Source of the DNA: Capsicum annuum
Lineage: Eukaryota > Streptophyta > Magnoliopsida > Solanales > Solanaceae
Reading direction: 5' to 3'
Assembly: GCF_002878395.1 (NCBI RefSeq)
Contig: NW_025826215.1
Span: 339,995-403,994, forward strand
Length of the DNA stretch: 64,000 nucleotides
Shown: positions 12,003-23,180 of the stretch, piece by piece
Position numbering within the stretch: position 1 is the stretch's first letter
Layout: each line of letters opens with the position of its first letter
The notes under the pieces: generated by a model
What the model was told of the DNA's origin: nothing
What the model saw: only the letters and a program-made list of their open reading frames with translations
Databases searched by the model: none
Made by a program: the position numbers and the translations under genes

Positions 12003-13873
12003 TGTAAGACCCCAAAAAATTTTGACCAATTTATTATTGAACCTCTCGCATGCATAATATTAATTTTAGAATTGAATCATGATAAAGGACGTTAAGAGGG
12101 TGCTTTGGGAAAGTTTTAAAATTTTAGAAAGGGTTTAGGGTTATTTTGGGACCTTGAGGTAGTAAGTGTCTGCGATAGTGGTGTACCACACCACTTAGTC
12201 ATCGTGATAATAGAGTGGCATGCCGGCTACCCTCTGTGATAGCGGCATGCCATGCTATTATGTAATTTTTTCCAATTTTGTTTTCCATTACTTGGGGTCA
12301 AGGGCTTTTTTTTCCTTTACCCCTTAAATGACATAAAAACACCTAAATTACCCCTTCTTCCTTCAAGTATCAAGTTCAAACCTTACTCTTCTCCTTTTTA
12401 ACTCCCAAGTCAAGAAAATTTAAAGGTTTTACAAGGATTTCATCATTCGGGCTCTAAACTCCAATTCCTCTTTGATTTTTTGTATATTTCAGGCATGTTA
12501 CTCATTTCATAACTTGTATTATACATTGTGGAATAAATTTATTCAATATTCATGTGATTTGAATTGATGAGTTTGAAATTGGGTTGCGAGTTTTTGGTTG
12601 TTCACACTTAACTACTTTTTCCTTGTGTTTAATGGATTTTTGATGCTTTAATTGAATTTTTGGGACTAATTGGTGTATTGTTCTAATGGTTGAAATGGGT
12701 GACACGGGTTTCACTAAATTGATGAAATTTTTCCTTGGTAATCACATTAACCTCTACCCACTTTATAATCTTTGTTTTCAAATATGGATTTGTATAAAAT
12801 TTAACTCATCTTTTGGAAACACTGCATTGTATTAAAGATAAATGGATAAAAGGATTTAAATGCCTTGGTGGCTATGGTTTGGATTTTTAAACCAATAAAT
12901 GGAGTTAATTTGGTTATATGGATTGGTTTGGCATAAACGAAATAGCTTTCAAGCATATTGGTATGATGATACCAAGTTGAGAAATTACTTAATAAAAGAA
13001 TCCATGGCAAATGGTTGGTTTATGTGCAAATTATTTTAATTTATGCTTAAATGGAATTATGTAGTTCACCTAAAAAGTGTAGTCCTAGGGGGACCAACAC
13101 TGAAACCACATTTGCTGATGTTGGGGGTCAATGACCATTGTATCAAATTTGTACAGTATATTTTTGGAAGGCTAATTGACTATTGATAGCTTTAGCTTAT
13201 TCTCCGGTACATGCAGCTAACATGGACAGAGGCCTTTCCGACGGGGGAGCCAGACCCATATAGCCCATGGGTGACTTCAGGTCGGTACGAGCTATACAGT
13301 TCAGTATTAAATCTTTAAACGATCATATTTCATCACCTTTTTCCATATCATAACATCCTTTGTATATGTATAAATATTGTGCATGTTGTTTATGACTGGA
13401 CTTGTGGTAAATTCATTATTTTATCCTTTCCCTTAGGTTACATGCCAGTGCTCCCCTCATTGACTATTTTGGGATGCTACATCACTTCCTGATATAGGTT
13501 TCAAGGACTTTTTTGTTGATTCTGTGCAGCTTTAGGTGGTCAGGTTATCTTGTTGATCAGTTGTAAAGTGGTGAGCCTTCATATTTCAAAAGGCCTCATT
13601 ATTTCACTAGTTTATTTTTTATTCCCAGTAACTTTAGATTCTTTTGTCATAGTCAGGGTCATGTCCCAACATAGTCGGTATTCTTGGATTAGAGGCTTTT
13701 ATGAATAGTATTGGAATGTTGTGGTTGTTTTGTTTTGACTCTCAAATTTTTTTAACTTATCTATCTCTCTTATTATTTTGGTTGGGTTCTTCTATATATT
13801 TTTATTGTGCTCTTGAGGTAAGGATAGGGGGTTATCTCTGGCCCTCTATGGGATTGAGATGCCCATCATGACC
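12003..13873 (+). repeat. E2 5' LTR, main part (last 28 bp at 16909-16936)
   Basis: From about 12047 onward it aligns with 26685-28440, sharing AATTGAATCATGATA, CACCACTTAGTCA, TTTAACTCCCAAGT and GTGTAGTCCTAGGGGG. Its final bases resume after S1 and end GTGACA at 16936. Dyad modules of the GCGATAG/CGTGATA type lie at 12170-12265. No protein is encoded. Confidence 0.87.
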
Positions 13874-16800
13874 TGTAACGCCCCAAATCTAGTACCCAGA
13901 ATGCTACACAGTGCTCATGACCCCGAAGTACCACAAGCTAACCCATGACTGATATCTGTAACTGAGCACTAAATAATATACTGTAAATATATGGAATGTA
14001 AGATATAAGGCCATAAGTTTCAAAACTATACTAATACTGAATATCAAATAATGTCTGTAATGGGGTATAACAATACCTAAAATTGAAATAAACTGTCTAA
14101 AATATGTTGTAGTCTGAAAGCCTCTAAACTATCCGAAAACTGTGGAGTTGATGGGACATGTCCCCAACTAACTCTGAACTACTGAAATAATAAAGTAATA
14201 AAATAATCATTTTATCCTCGAATGATGAGGACTCACTATAAGTTTGACTGCTGAATGTCTGATCTACTAAGGATGCTTGAGAGCTCGTACTTCTAAACCT
14301 ATGGTATAAAATACCATAGCACAAATACGTTAGTACATTGAATGTACTGGAATGCAAGTGAGGTAGGCTGAATGCAATGGTTCATATACATGAACAATAC
14401 TAACTGACTGAATAACATGAACGTGAGAATACATGCATGAATAAGAGATTGTCACTAAATTCGTGATAACACTAACTCATAAATTCTGATAACATGGATT
14501 TATTGATATCTGAGTGCTAATACTGGGATACTAAATAACTGAGTCTATAGAGTACTGAGGAACTGATGTTATATTATTAATAAAGAAAAAACTATTTTTG
14601 ACAGTTCTGATTATGAAGAACTGGTCTGATTGACTGTATCTGAAGTCCTGAAATTGAATACTAATAACATGGGTTTTATATAATTAATATACTATTAATT
14701 GAGATTATGATAACATGATTACTGAGTTTGAATACTGATAACATGAGCTACTGATAATTGTATAACTAAAATAGCTGATACTGAGCGACGATATCTGGCA
14801 GTCTAGGTTCTGATGGAACTAGCTGAGTTCTGTACTATTATGAGTTGACTGTATCTGACAGTCCTAAAATCTAAAAAACTATCTGAGTTCTATTACTAAG
14901 ACTAAATAACTATATCTGACAGTCCTAATTCTATAATTGAAATTGTGGTAAGTATTCATCTAGTCGACATGCCCCTAATAAGCTTTATAGCTGTGTTGGG
15001 GTCCAATCTGTAACCCCAATTGGAAAGGTGTCAATACCTCACCACTGGTAAAGAAAAGTTATGAGTGACCCTTATCTGACAGTATCCCCAAAATAGAACG
15101 ATGGGACCTTCATCTGACAGTGTTTATCCACCTCATCAACCCTCATCTGACAGTGTTGATGTCTCAACCTATGCTGGCTATATAGTTCTAGAATGCAAGG
15201 ATTGCTTCTAAGAATGACACCCACATCTGATAGTTTATGTTCCCATCCTTGGGTTCACTCGATGTTAATTCCTACTCCCATCTTAACAGACACTGAACAT
15301 GATTAACTAAACTGGACTAAACTGTATTTATAGAGTTCCGTTGACTGATAGAATACTACTAAATTCTGTTAACTGACAGAATGCTACTGAGTTCTGCTAG
15401 CTGACTGAGTTTACTAAGGTCTGAATTGAATACTACTGGGACATGATGACTGACTGAGATCACTGAGATTTCTGAGATTACTGAGATTATTGAATAAGAC
15501 TGGACTGATACTGAGTTTACCAAGTTTTCCTGAGTCACATGACTGACTAAATTCTACTGATCATGTCTTGGCTAAGAGTATCATGAAAACATGACACTGG
15601 CTCTAGGAACATAGCTAAATTGTGGGGTATAAGTACCCCTAGGACTCGATAACATGAAACTGACACAGCATGACACTTCTTGAACACAAGACCAATATCA
15701 ACAATTCATAATACATCAATTTAGGTATTTCATAAAGCACATAGTTATCATGGTCTTGTACATGAATGGAATTGTATATAAACATGTTATAATTTCATAA
15801 ACCTATTCTCATTGACATTCCCTCAACCATTCATAATGCACACAGTATCATGGAAGTCATTCTTGGTCATTGGGTAAAGCATGCATTTATCACTTGGGTT
15901 GCAATTAAGCTATATTTCATAATTTCTATTCTCTTAGGCATTTTATCAAACACCTAGGATGCATGACTTAGGGCATAGGCATGACCATCAAATTAATACA
16001 ACAAAACTCCATGTTTCAACTCAATTTCACATGTTTCAGACTACATACTAGCATAGGTTTATGAACAACACATAAGGATTCCAACTTGGGAACCATACAA
16101 CCATAATCACATGAACATAATAAACCCACAATAAAATATTCACAATACAAGATTTAAAACTTGATTCTTGGGCTTCATGGATGAAAGGAATCCATGAATG
16201 AACATTGTGCATACCTTAGTTCTTGATTCTATGAAGATTGACAGAGAGATTCTTGAATTTGAATCCCCAATTGAAAACCCTAGCTTGTTCTTGAGAGAAA
16301 ATTGAGAGAAACATTATGTTTTGGATGAAAAATGGTTGAATCATGTGTTATTGGGTTTAAATAGGGGTGGGAAATTGACCCTTTTAACTCTTTGACGTGC
16401 ATATTACTTTTAGTGAAAATTTCCTAATTTTCATCCTTGGCGCGATGCGCCACTATCGCGCCAATTCACTGGAACTGGAAATTAGGAATCTGTATAGTGG
16501 CGTGATGTGGGGCTATCGCGTTGCCACTTTTTTTTCAACCTAGAAGTTTGGTGCAACGCGGAAACATTGCGCTGAGACACTGGAAAAAGGATAATTCTTA
16601 ATTTGAGCCCTGGCGTGATACGCCATAATCGCGAAGACTCACTGGATTTTGATGATTGCCATTTTGTCCTGCTCTGTGACGTGTTGATGGCTAAGGTGGT
16701 ATACTGCCTTACTAAAAAGGCTCTAACTCTTCACCCGGGTGTCGGATTTGGGCGAATTCGGTATCATGGAAAACTTATTCAATTTCCCATATGATAAAAA

Positions 16801-16908
16801 GTAAAAATCTTGAAAATACCACATGTATAAACATGGATTCATCTTTAAAACATGTCTTTGATATCTTTGGGTTGAATTTAGGCTAGTTTAGGAGTACGGG
16901 GTATTACA
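13874..16908 (-). mobile_element. S1: solo LTR, 3.0 kb, with target-site duplication
   Basis: The ends are TGTAACGCCCC (left) and GGGGTATTACA (right), so they are near-perfect inverted termini. It is flanked by TGACC (13869-13873) and TGGCC (16909-16913). The undisturbed E2 3' LTR has TGGCC at this point, so the left copy has one later change. No gag or pol is present, hence solo LTR. The right third aligns with the end of S3 (CGGGT, TTGG, ATTCAATTT, ATGATAAAA blocks). Orientation is minus, judged from the TGTAATACCCC start and a minus-strand CTATTTAAAC box near 16350. It also contains dispersed ATCTGACAGT motifs and GCGAT dyads. Confidence 0.88.
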
Positions 16909-16940
16909 TGGCCATACCTAGGTTTGGATCGTGACAAGCT

Positions 16941-16952
16941 TGGTATTAAAGC
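16941..16952 (+). other. E2 primer-binding site (tRNA-iMet type)
   Basis: TGGTATTAAAGC differs from TGGTATCAGAGC at two positions and lies four bases beyond the LTR end at 16936. Confidence 0.83.
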
Positions 16953-17164
16953 ATGGTTCAGGTCCATTGGGTGTCCATAAAGTCATGCCGAGTAGAGTCC
17001 TTTTTATGGGTGTGTAGCGTGCCATACTTATAAGGGAAGGCTACAAGATATTTAGGAATGTTTCCCTTCTTTAAGTTTAATTTTGTGCTAGAGGGTCTAG
17101 TAACTTTGAGTTTTCTAGTAACTTTGAGTTTTCTCTAACTTTTTATTTACCTACATTTCAAACC

Positions 17165-17770
17165 ATGCCTCCTTGAAGTTTTGATGATCATAGGAACTCA
17201 ACTGGAACTGCCATCGCAATTGGGATAAATGCAGAGAAAATTTGCCCTATTCATGGAATGCAAACTCAATCTAGGTCCCCTACTCCTGACTTACCGCTCC
17301 ACCTGGGGTCCCGATGGTCTCCACTAGTCCTCCTTGGACCTTTCGAGTTGGTGTTGCCTCTACTCAATCCCCTTAGGGAGATATTTTGAATACAGAGTTT
17401 TGTTAGTCCATCCATATGTTTGCTCATCTTGTAGCATCATAATCTTATTGAACTAATCATATGGGTCCTGTTTCCAGTTCATCTGATGTCACCCGAGTTG
17501 GCCAGATTATAAGGTTAAATCCCCCAACCTTTAGAGGCTCTAAGGTTGATGAGAACCCTCAGGGATTTATAGATCAGATAGAGAAAATCTTTAGAGTTAT
17601 GCATGCTAGTGAATTAGATGGTATGGAGCTTGTAGCATACTAGTTGAAAGGGGTGGCTTATCAATGGTATGAGGAGCAGAAGAAGTTAAGAGGTGATAAT
17701 GCTGATTCAGCTGTATGGGAAGAGTTTGTGGGTGCCTTTTTTGATTATTTTTTTCCTTATAATCTTGCAG
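17165..17770 (+). pseudogene. E2 gag remnant, truncated by internal deletion
   Basis: The first ATG at 17165 opens MPP followed by a stop. The gag domain is readable at 17461-17764: VGQIIRLNPPTFRGSKVDE, then PQGFIDQIEKIFRVMHA, then LKGVAYQWYEEQKK, then AVWEEFVGAFFDYFFP. These are the hallmarks of Tekay/Del-type gag. The domain ends abruptly at about 17770, where the sequence jumps to the end of RNase H. The zinc knuckle, protease, RT and most of RNase H are absent. Confidence 0.85.
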
Positions 17771-17774
17771 TATG

Positions 17775-18636
17775 TGTTTACGCAGACGGTGGCTCGAATT
17801 ACATAAGGACAACAACATAAGTCTAAATTGTCATCCAGGTAAAGCTAATATGGTTGCTGACATTCTTAGCAGGTTGTCCATTAGGAGTCTATCCCATGTT
17901 GGGGAGGAGGAAAAAGGACTGATAAGGATATTCATCACTTGCTAATTTAGGAGTTTGTCTTTTAGATTCCGAGGATGGAGAGATAATTATTTAGGAAGTG
18001 GTTAAATCATACCTTAGGGCTGAGGTTAAAGAGAAACAAGCTTTGGATACCATACTTACTCAAATCAAAGATGGCATGGGACAACAAAAGGTTATGGTAT
18101 TTGAGATTGGCGGAGATAGTAAATTGAGGTATCAAGTAAGGTCGTGTGTTCGTAATAAAGATGGGTTATGGGTCAGGATCTTAGAAGGGGATCAGGGTCC
18201 AAGATATATAGTTCATCCAAGTTTAACCAAAATATAACATGATTTGACAGAAATCTATTAGTGGAATAACATGAAAAGGCATGTGGAAAATTTTGTTGCC
18301 AAGTGTATGGTCTGTCAGTAAGTGAAGGCGGAACATCTAAGGCTAGGTTATACTTTGCAAGAGATATAACCATCCGTGTGAAAGTGGGAGATGATTAATA
18401 TGGACTTTGTTATGGGTCCTTCACGATCTCAAAATCATTTTGATTCTATTTAGGTTATTGTAGATAGGATGACCAAGTCTACTCACTTCTTGACTATGAG
18501 GAGTAGCTATTCTCGAAAGGATTATACCAAGTTGTTCATTTAACAGATAGTCAAGTTGCACGGAGTGCCAATGTCGATCATTTCATAATGAGGTGCCAAT
18601 TTTGTTCTAACTTCTAGCGTTCTTTTTGGAAAAGTT
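17775..18636 (+). pseudogene. E2 RNase H tail plus integrase remnant
   Basis: It starts with RRWLELHKDNNISL and CHPGKANMVADILSR, the C-terminal RNase H segment that in intact relatives lies about 2 kb from gag. The integrase follows: HHCC region relic near 18240-18320 (KRHVENFVAKCMVCQ), then core strands MINMDFVMGPSRSQ, VIVDRMTKSTHFLTM, and IVKLHGVPMSIIS. The second catalytic region reads SIIS followed by a stop where the family has SDRG. It stops at about 18636, where the E3 LTR begins, so the third catalytic residue and the C-terminus are lost. Confidence 0.85.
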
Positions 18637-19122
18637 TAGGTATGACCCTCAGATGCCTCTATCGCGATTTGAGGTTTGATCACACTAGTATCCTAGTAGG
18701 TAAAAGTATCCCGATCATAAGTCGATTTCTCGTTATTGCAGGTCCTCAAGAAGAGAAGATGTCACGATTGTGATGGTAATCGATGAATTGTTAATAATCC
18801 ATGTATGACTCCCACCTAGGATTGCACAACCCCAAGGCTTCTCCCAACTTGAATTCACTCCTTGATATTTCAATCTCATAATATTTCAATCTCATAATAA
18901 TTTTTAAGCATTGTTGACAAAATTACTCAAATCAACCCCCTATTTACATTTATTTGTTGTTTTATTTTGCACTACCGGTTAACGTCAAGTTAACTACCAA
19001 GACTCGCAGGTATTAAAATCTATGTCTTCACTCCTCATGGATTTGATCCCGTCTCTTCATTGGGTATATATTGACGATGATCACTTTACATCCAATTTTG
19101 AGTGTAAGTTTTAGTGTTCTCA
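18637..19122 (+). repeat. E3 5' LTR, truncated and internally deleted
   Basis: It aligns with the 3' LTR but lacks that LTR's first ~208 bp (homology starts at 25549) and about 640 bp inside (equivalent of about 25716-26354). Shared blocks include GGCTTCTCCC, TTGATATTTCAATCTCATA and GGTTAACGTCAAGTTAAC. A 16-bp unit ATATTTCAATCTCATA is duplicated in tandem at 18865-18896. It ends GTTCTCA at 19122. Confidence 0.82.
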
Positions 19123-19126
19123 AAAA

Positions 19127-19144
19127 TAACGTCGTTGTCGGGGA
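19127..19144 (+). other. E3 primer-binding site (tRNA-Asp-like)
   Basis: TAACGTCGTTGTCGGGGA matches the Athila/Tat-type site TGGCGCCGTTGCCGGGGA at 14 of 18 positions and lies four bases after the LTR. It differs in class from the iMet sites of the other elements here. Confidence 0.78.
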
Positions 19145-20870
19145 GTGATACATAGTTTCGCTATTGTAGTGTTGTTAGTGACTTTTGGGTTAGCCGTGGT
19201 GTTTTAGTTCACATTATTTTTTGTTTTTGTCTACTTGTCACTATTGCATCATGGAATGAAAATGAGTTTGGTGGTTGTAAATCTTATCTTGATAATCTGT
19301 TTACATTGTGGTGGACCCCATTTCTGACAAATTGTAAATATGCTCCCCGGATAGATGTGTGTGCACCATCTCAATCCCATTGGTATTATGATTTTTCTTT
19401 ATATGGTGGTCGAGATGGACATTTAAGTGATTGTCCAAATGTCTCCTCCCCTAATTATGCTAACAAAAAGTCTAGTTCTTCTTATGAGTTTTATAGATCT
19501 CATGATGTGACAAAGGAAGAACAATGTACTGGTTACAAAGACATCAAGGCAATGCTTCTAACTATATTCTACAATAGGAGAGGACATTCATCTCTTGAAT
19601 CAATCCATGGAGGCATTTGGAAAGAGAAGTGAAAAAAAGAAAAAGAAGTGTGTGAGGTTGCCAACCTTTCAAGTGCCATGAATATACCCAATCTTCAAAA
19701 TAAAGTTGATGAAGAAGAGATTTCAAACCATGTGGCTGATCCAAATATGTGTGATGACTCATACGAAATTTACCAAAACGAAGAAATAGCTTAACTATAA
19801 GATAAAGAGGACTTAGACTCGCCAAGGAGGCAAATAGAGGAGACGTTAAAGGACATAACGGAGAGGAATGGAAAATGTTGAAAAGCCTTGGATAAATGGT
19901 GTGACTTAGTCCAATAAGGGGATGATAAAGTTTTTGAAGATATCAAATTCTCCATGGAAGGACTTTTGCAAGAGATTACTAAGTCTCAAAATGAAGAAAA
20001 ACTTGACAAGGAAGAAATCATGAGCCAAGAATAGCTGATGAATCAAACTCAAAAACTTAAATTTCATGAGAGTCAACTTGATAGTATGTTGTCTATGGTA
20101 GATGAAGCCCTCAAATTTCATGTTAAGCAGTGTCAAGTGTTGATTAAATTGGAAATGGCCACTCAAAATAGAAAATTGAATTGAATCAAGAACTGAAGCA
20201 TGTGGTGCTCAAAATCAAATGAATATGCATGATTGTGTTAAAGAGATTTCCAATAAAGATGAGTCTAAGCTCAATGTTGAATAATTCTTGGTGATTTTCA
20301 AACTAACCAACCAAAAAACAATAAAAGATGCCAAAATTGAGGAAAAATACAAGAGTTGCATGAAAAAGCCAAGATAATCCTTTGTGAAAGCTCTAGTTCA
20401 TATCGGGGTAAGAATGCCAAGAAGAACACAAAGAATGCCAAGAAGAACACAACTTTGAAAATAGGAAGATGACCTCATTCCAATCACTTTTTGATATTAT
20501 CCTTGGTGGATATGATGGAAGTCAAACCACCCGAGCAAATAAAGAATTTTGATGATGAGGAATAAAATACCTATATTTTAGAGTTTGTCGTTCCAAATGG
20601 GTGAAATGGCATCCCTCACTTAAAGGACAAGAAGTTCAAAATCCAACATTTAACTAGTGGCTCAAAGATGTTCTCACCAATACCAAATGAGTCTACTCAG
20701 AAGTTTGATGTGAAGTTGGATAAAAGGTTCAAATCTTTAAAATGGCAAGATAGAATACGTATCGTTGCATCTTTATTTGTGCCCCAAGTATCTCAAAGAT
20801 ATGTTGATCTAAATTTGGGTTGAATATTCAAATCCTCTAAGTGGAGACATAATAATAAATGAATGGGCGT
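19145..20870 (+). pseudogene. E3 5' coding remnant, charged and coiled-coil-rich
   Basis: A reading frame at 19306-19632 has WWTPFLTNCKYAPRID and a GGRDGHLSDCPN stretch. After a stop, fragments to 20830 are rich in Lys/Glu/Gln (for example EDIKFSMEGLLQEITKSQ and QLDSMLSMVDEALKFHVKQ), which predict coiled coil. A 21-bp in-frame tandem duplication gives two copies of NAKKNTK (20410-20451). The end reads QDRIRIVASLFVPQVSQRY. I recognise no gag, protease or RT. It may be a diverged gag or a captured sequence; its role is unknown. Confidence 0.5.
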
Positions 20871-20875
20871 CATGT

Positions 20876-20913
20876 CACGACATTAAATGAAGCGCTAGTT
20901 GGGAGGCAACCTA
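20876..20913 (+). other. Athila-type conserved tract
   Basis: This contains CATTAAATGAAGCGCT followed by AGTTGGGAGGCAACC. A closely similar tract marks the region after the coding sequence in many plant Athila-group elements. Its role is not known. It helps assign E3 although the element has no RT. Confidence 0.65.
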
Positions 20914-22120
20914 TCATTGCCATTAATTTTGCAAGTATCCTTTGAATTTAGATTGTTAGTTTAGTTTTTTTTTTTGATTAATCCATAAAATCTGGGCACT
21001 TAGAAGGTGATTTGAGAAACTGGGGAGACAATAAGCGGACTAGAATTGAGTTTGGTGATGCACCAGTGAAAAATAGGGGAATTGAATGGTCTCAATTATC
21101 GCAATTGTGACACACAGATTGGGATCGCGATCCGTACACTCAGGTATTACTCAAGTAATCCTTGGATATCGTTATCTCCTCTAGGGTTTGTGATCGTTAT
21201 GCCTCATGTTAATGGAATATCACGATTATGGAAACCTAATGCGATCACGATCCTAGCAGTTATAAAAGGGTTGAACTATCTCCAAAATAGTTCCAACTCC
21301 CTCCCCCCTTCAAATACCCAAAATTAATCAATTTTTATCAAGTCCAAATAGTTTTCAAAGTGATATTCATCCACATTTTCATACAAACATCATGTATGTC
21401 TCTTGAATCTCCTCTTTAATTGTGTAAATTGATTCTTAGAAGCATACTTAGGGCCAAGAGTTGGGTTTGAGATTTCTTTTCTTAATTCATGTTTGAAGTT
21501 GCTTATTCTTGTGTAGTTGGTGTTTCTCCTTGTGTGTACATGATTTGGGAAGTTTTGAGTACCCAAATTTGTTCAAAATAAGTAGGAATTTTGAGATGCA
21601 TACCAAGTATTTGATAAATGTCCCAAACAAATTCTTTGAGTGTTTTACTATAATTTAGAGGGCATTTCTTATTAATTATTAATTAGGGGTCATATTTTTT
21701 TATTTGTATAATGTGTGCCAACAAAATTGGTGAAGAGATTACATAATTCAAGTTTGGGAATCATGGGGATGATGAACCCTCGGGTGTTGGGATCATGATT
21801 TAGCAGAGTGTGAATGTAACACCTGGAGCTTGTCTGATAGGCCTTTCAGGTGTCATAATCGTGACTTACTAGAATGTGATCGCGGCACCTGAGACCCGTA
21901 AGATCCTTCAGGTTTCACGATTACGGTTGAGCAGAGTGTGATCGCAACACCTGAGTCCTATCTAGAGATCTGTCCAAAATCTTGGACTATCTTTCATAAG
22001 TCCTAATTTGATCTTAGAGTCATTTCCTTAGCTTCTCTTATTTCAATAGCATTATTTTCACATGAAAATCTTGTAGGTTCATGTTTGTGTGTTGTTTTTT
22101 ATTTTTCAAAGGCTAAGAAT
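20914..22120 (+). other. E3 internal non-coding region with promoter-like block
   Basis: No protein is supported. The part at 21090-21270 has a series of ATCGCG, ATCGTT and ATCACG modules followed by GTTATAAAAGGG, a TATA-like box. A second module cluster lies at 21785-21960 (GATCATGATT, AATCGTGACT, GATCGCGGCACC, CACGATTACGG). The layout resembles the LTR promoters in this window. Confidence 0.5.
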
Positions 22121-23180
22121 GGTAGACTTCCAGCAAAACAAATTTATCTCTCTCGACTATCAAGGCACATATTATGAGGATTTGGCCAAGAAGAAGTTAC
22201 TCCCTGAGTGAGGCATCTCATTGGAGTAAATACACGAGAAACTCTCAGCCTTTTACTAGATATTGGAGGCAATGGGTTGGAGATATTTTGCCTTAAATCA
22301 ATTTTGGGCAAATAAATAATTGGTAAGAGAGTTTTATGTAAATCTCAAAGCCATGAAATTGTCTAACCCAGGTATGAGCATTAAGGGAAAGGTAGTTTAG
22401 TTTGGATTCGAGAAAACCAATGGGCTTTATGGATTGCCTAATGCTGATCACAGAGAGTTTGAGGCAAAGAATTATTCCCTAGGTAGTTGGTTGGCCTCTC
22501 AGTTATACTCGAGGAGAAAAGTATCATGGGAAACCATAAAAACAGAGATCACTTTGAATGAGTTCACGGCAGAAGCAAGGATTTGGCTGACAATCATCTG
22601 TAGTCATGTTTCTCCAAGCACAACTATGACAAACATCCCTGTTATCCGAGACCATAAGGTAGCCTATATTTTAAATAACATTCTTTTGAATATTGGTCAC
22701 TTTGTTATCTCAGAGGTCAGGTGGTACAAGTCCCAAAATAGGCCCATGCTACTATTGTTGTCCCTGATCACCGAGCTATATCAGCAGACAGGAGTTGAAG
22801 AATATCTGGGGGGATAATTGGATTACCTAAAGACACATATTTACTCATTGAAGATGTGTAGTAAAGGCACAACTTCTAAGAACAAGAAAAGAAAGATTGA
22901 TTTGGGTAAGTCGGTTGAAGATGATATAGACTCTTGTAGACCAACATCAGTAGGTCCATTTAAGGAATTTTCAAGTCAGATATAGATCATCCGATATTGG
23001 GTGTCCAAATTACCTACAGGGCTGGTGAGTCTTCTAAAGGTCAAACCTTCTATGTCTCCCAAAACGAGTATGATAAATTTATAGAGGATCAGAAGAAGCA
23101 AAGGGTCACCATCACAAACCTGGAGAAAACTTACACCTCCTTGGAAAATTTGCATCAAGAGCAGAGAATCTTATGCTAAA
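22121..23180 (+). pseudogene. E3 env-like / putative plant transposon domain remnant
   Basis: The ATG near 22121 opens MVDFQQNKFISLDYQGTYYE. Later blocks are LVREFYVNLKAMKLSNPG, FGFEKTNGLYGLPNAD, ITLNEFTAEARIWLTIIC, then HVSPSTTMTNIPVIRDHK and VAYILNNILLNIGHFVISE. This pattern (VREFY, an [IV]-x-G-x-x-V turn, ARIW, then a run to a helical end) is the domain annotated as envelope-like or putative plant transposon protein in Athila-type elements. Its C-terminal part (22980-23178) is charged and coiled-coil-like. Several stops interrupt the N-terminal third; the longest open stretch is 22434-22817. The function of this domain in the family is not established. Confidence 0.68.
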
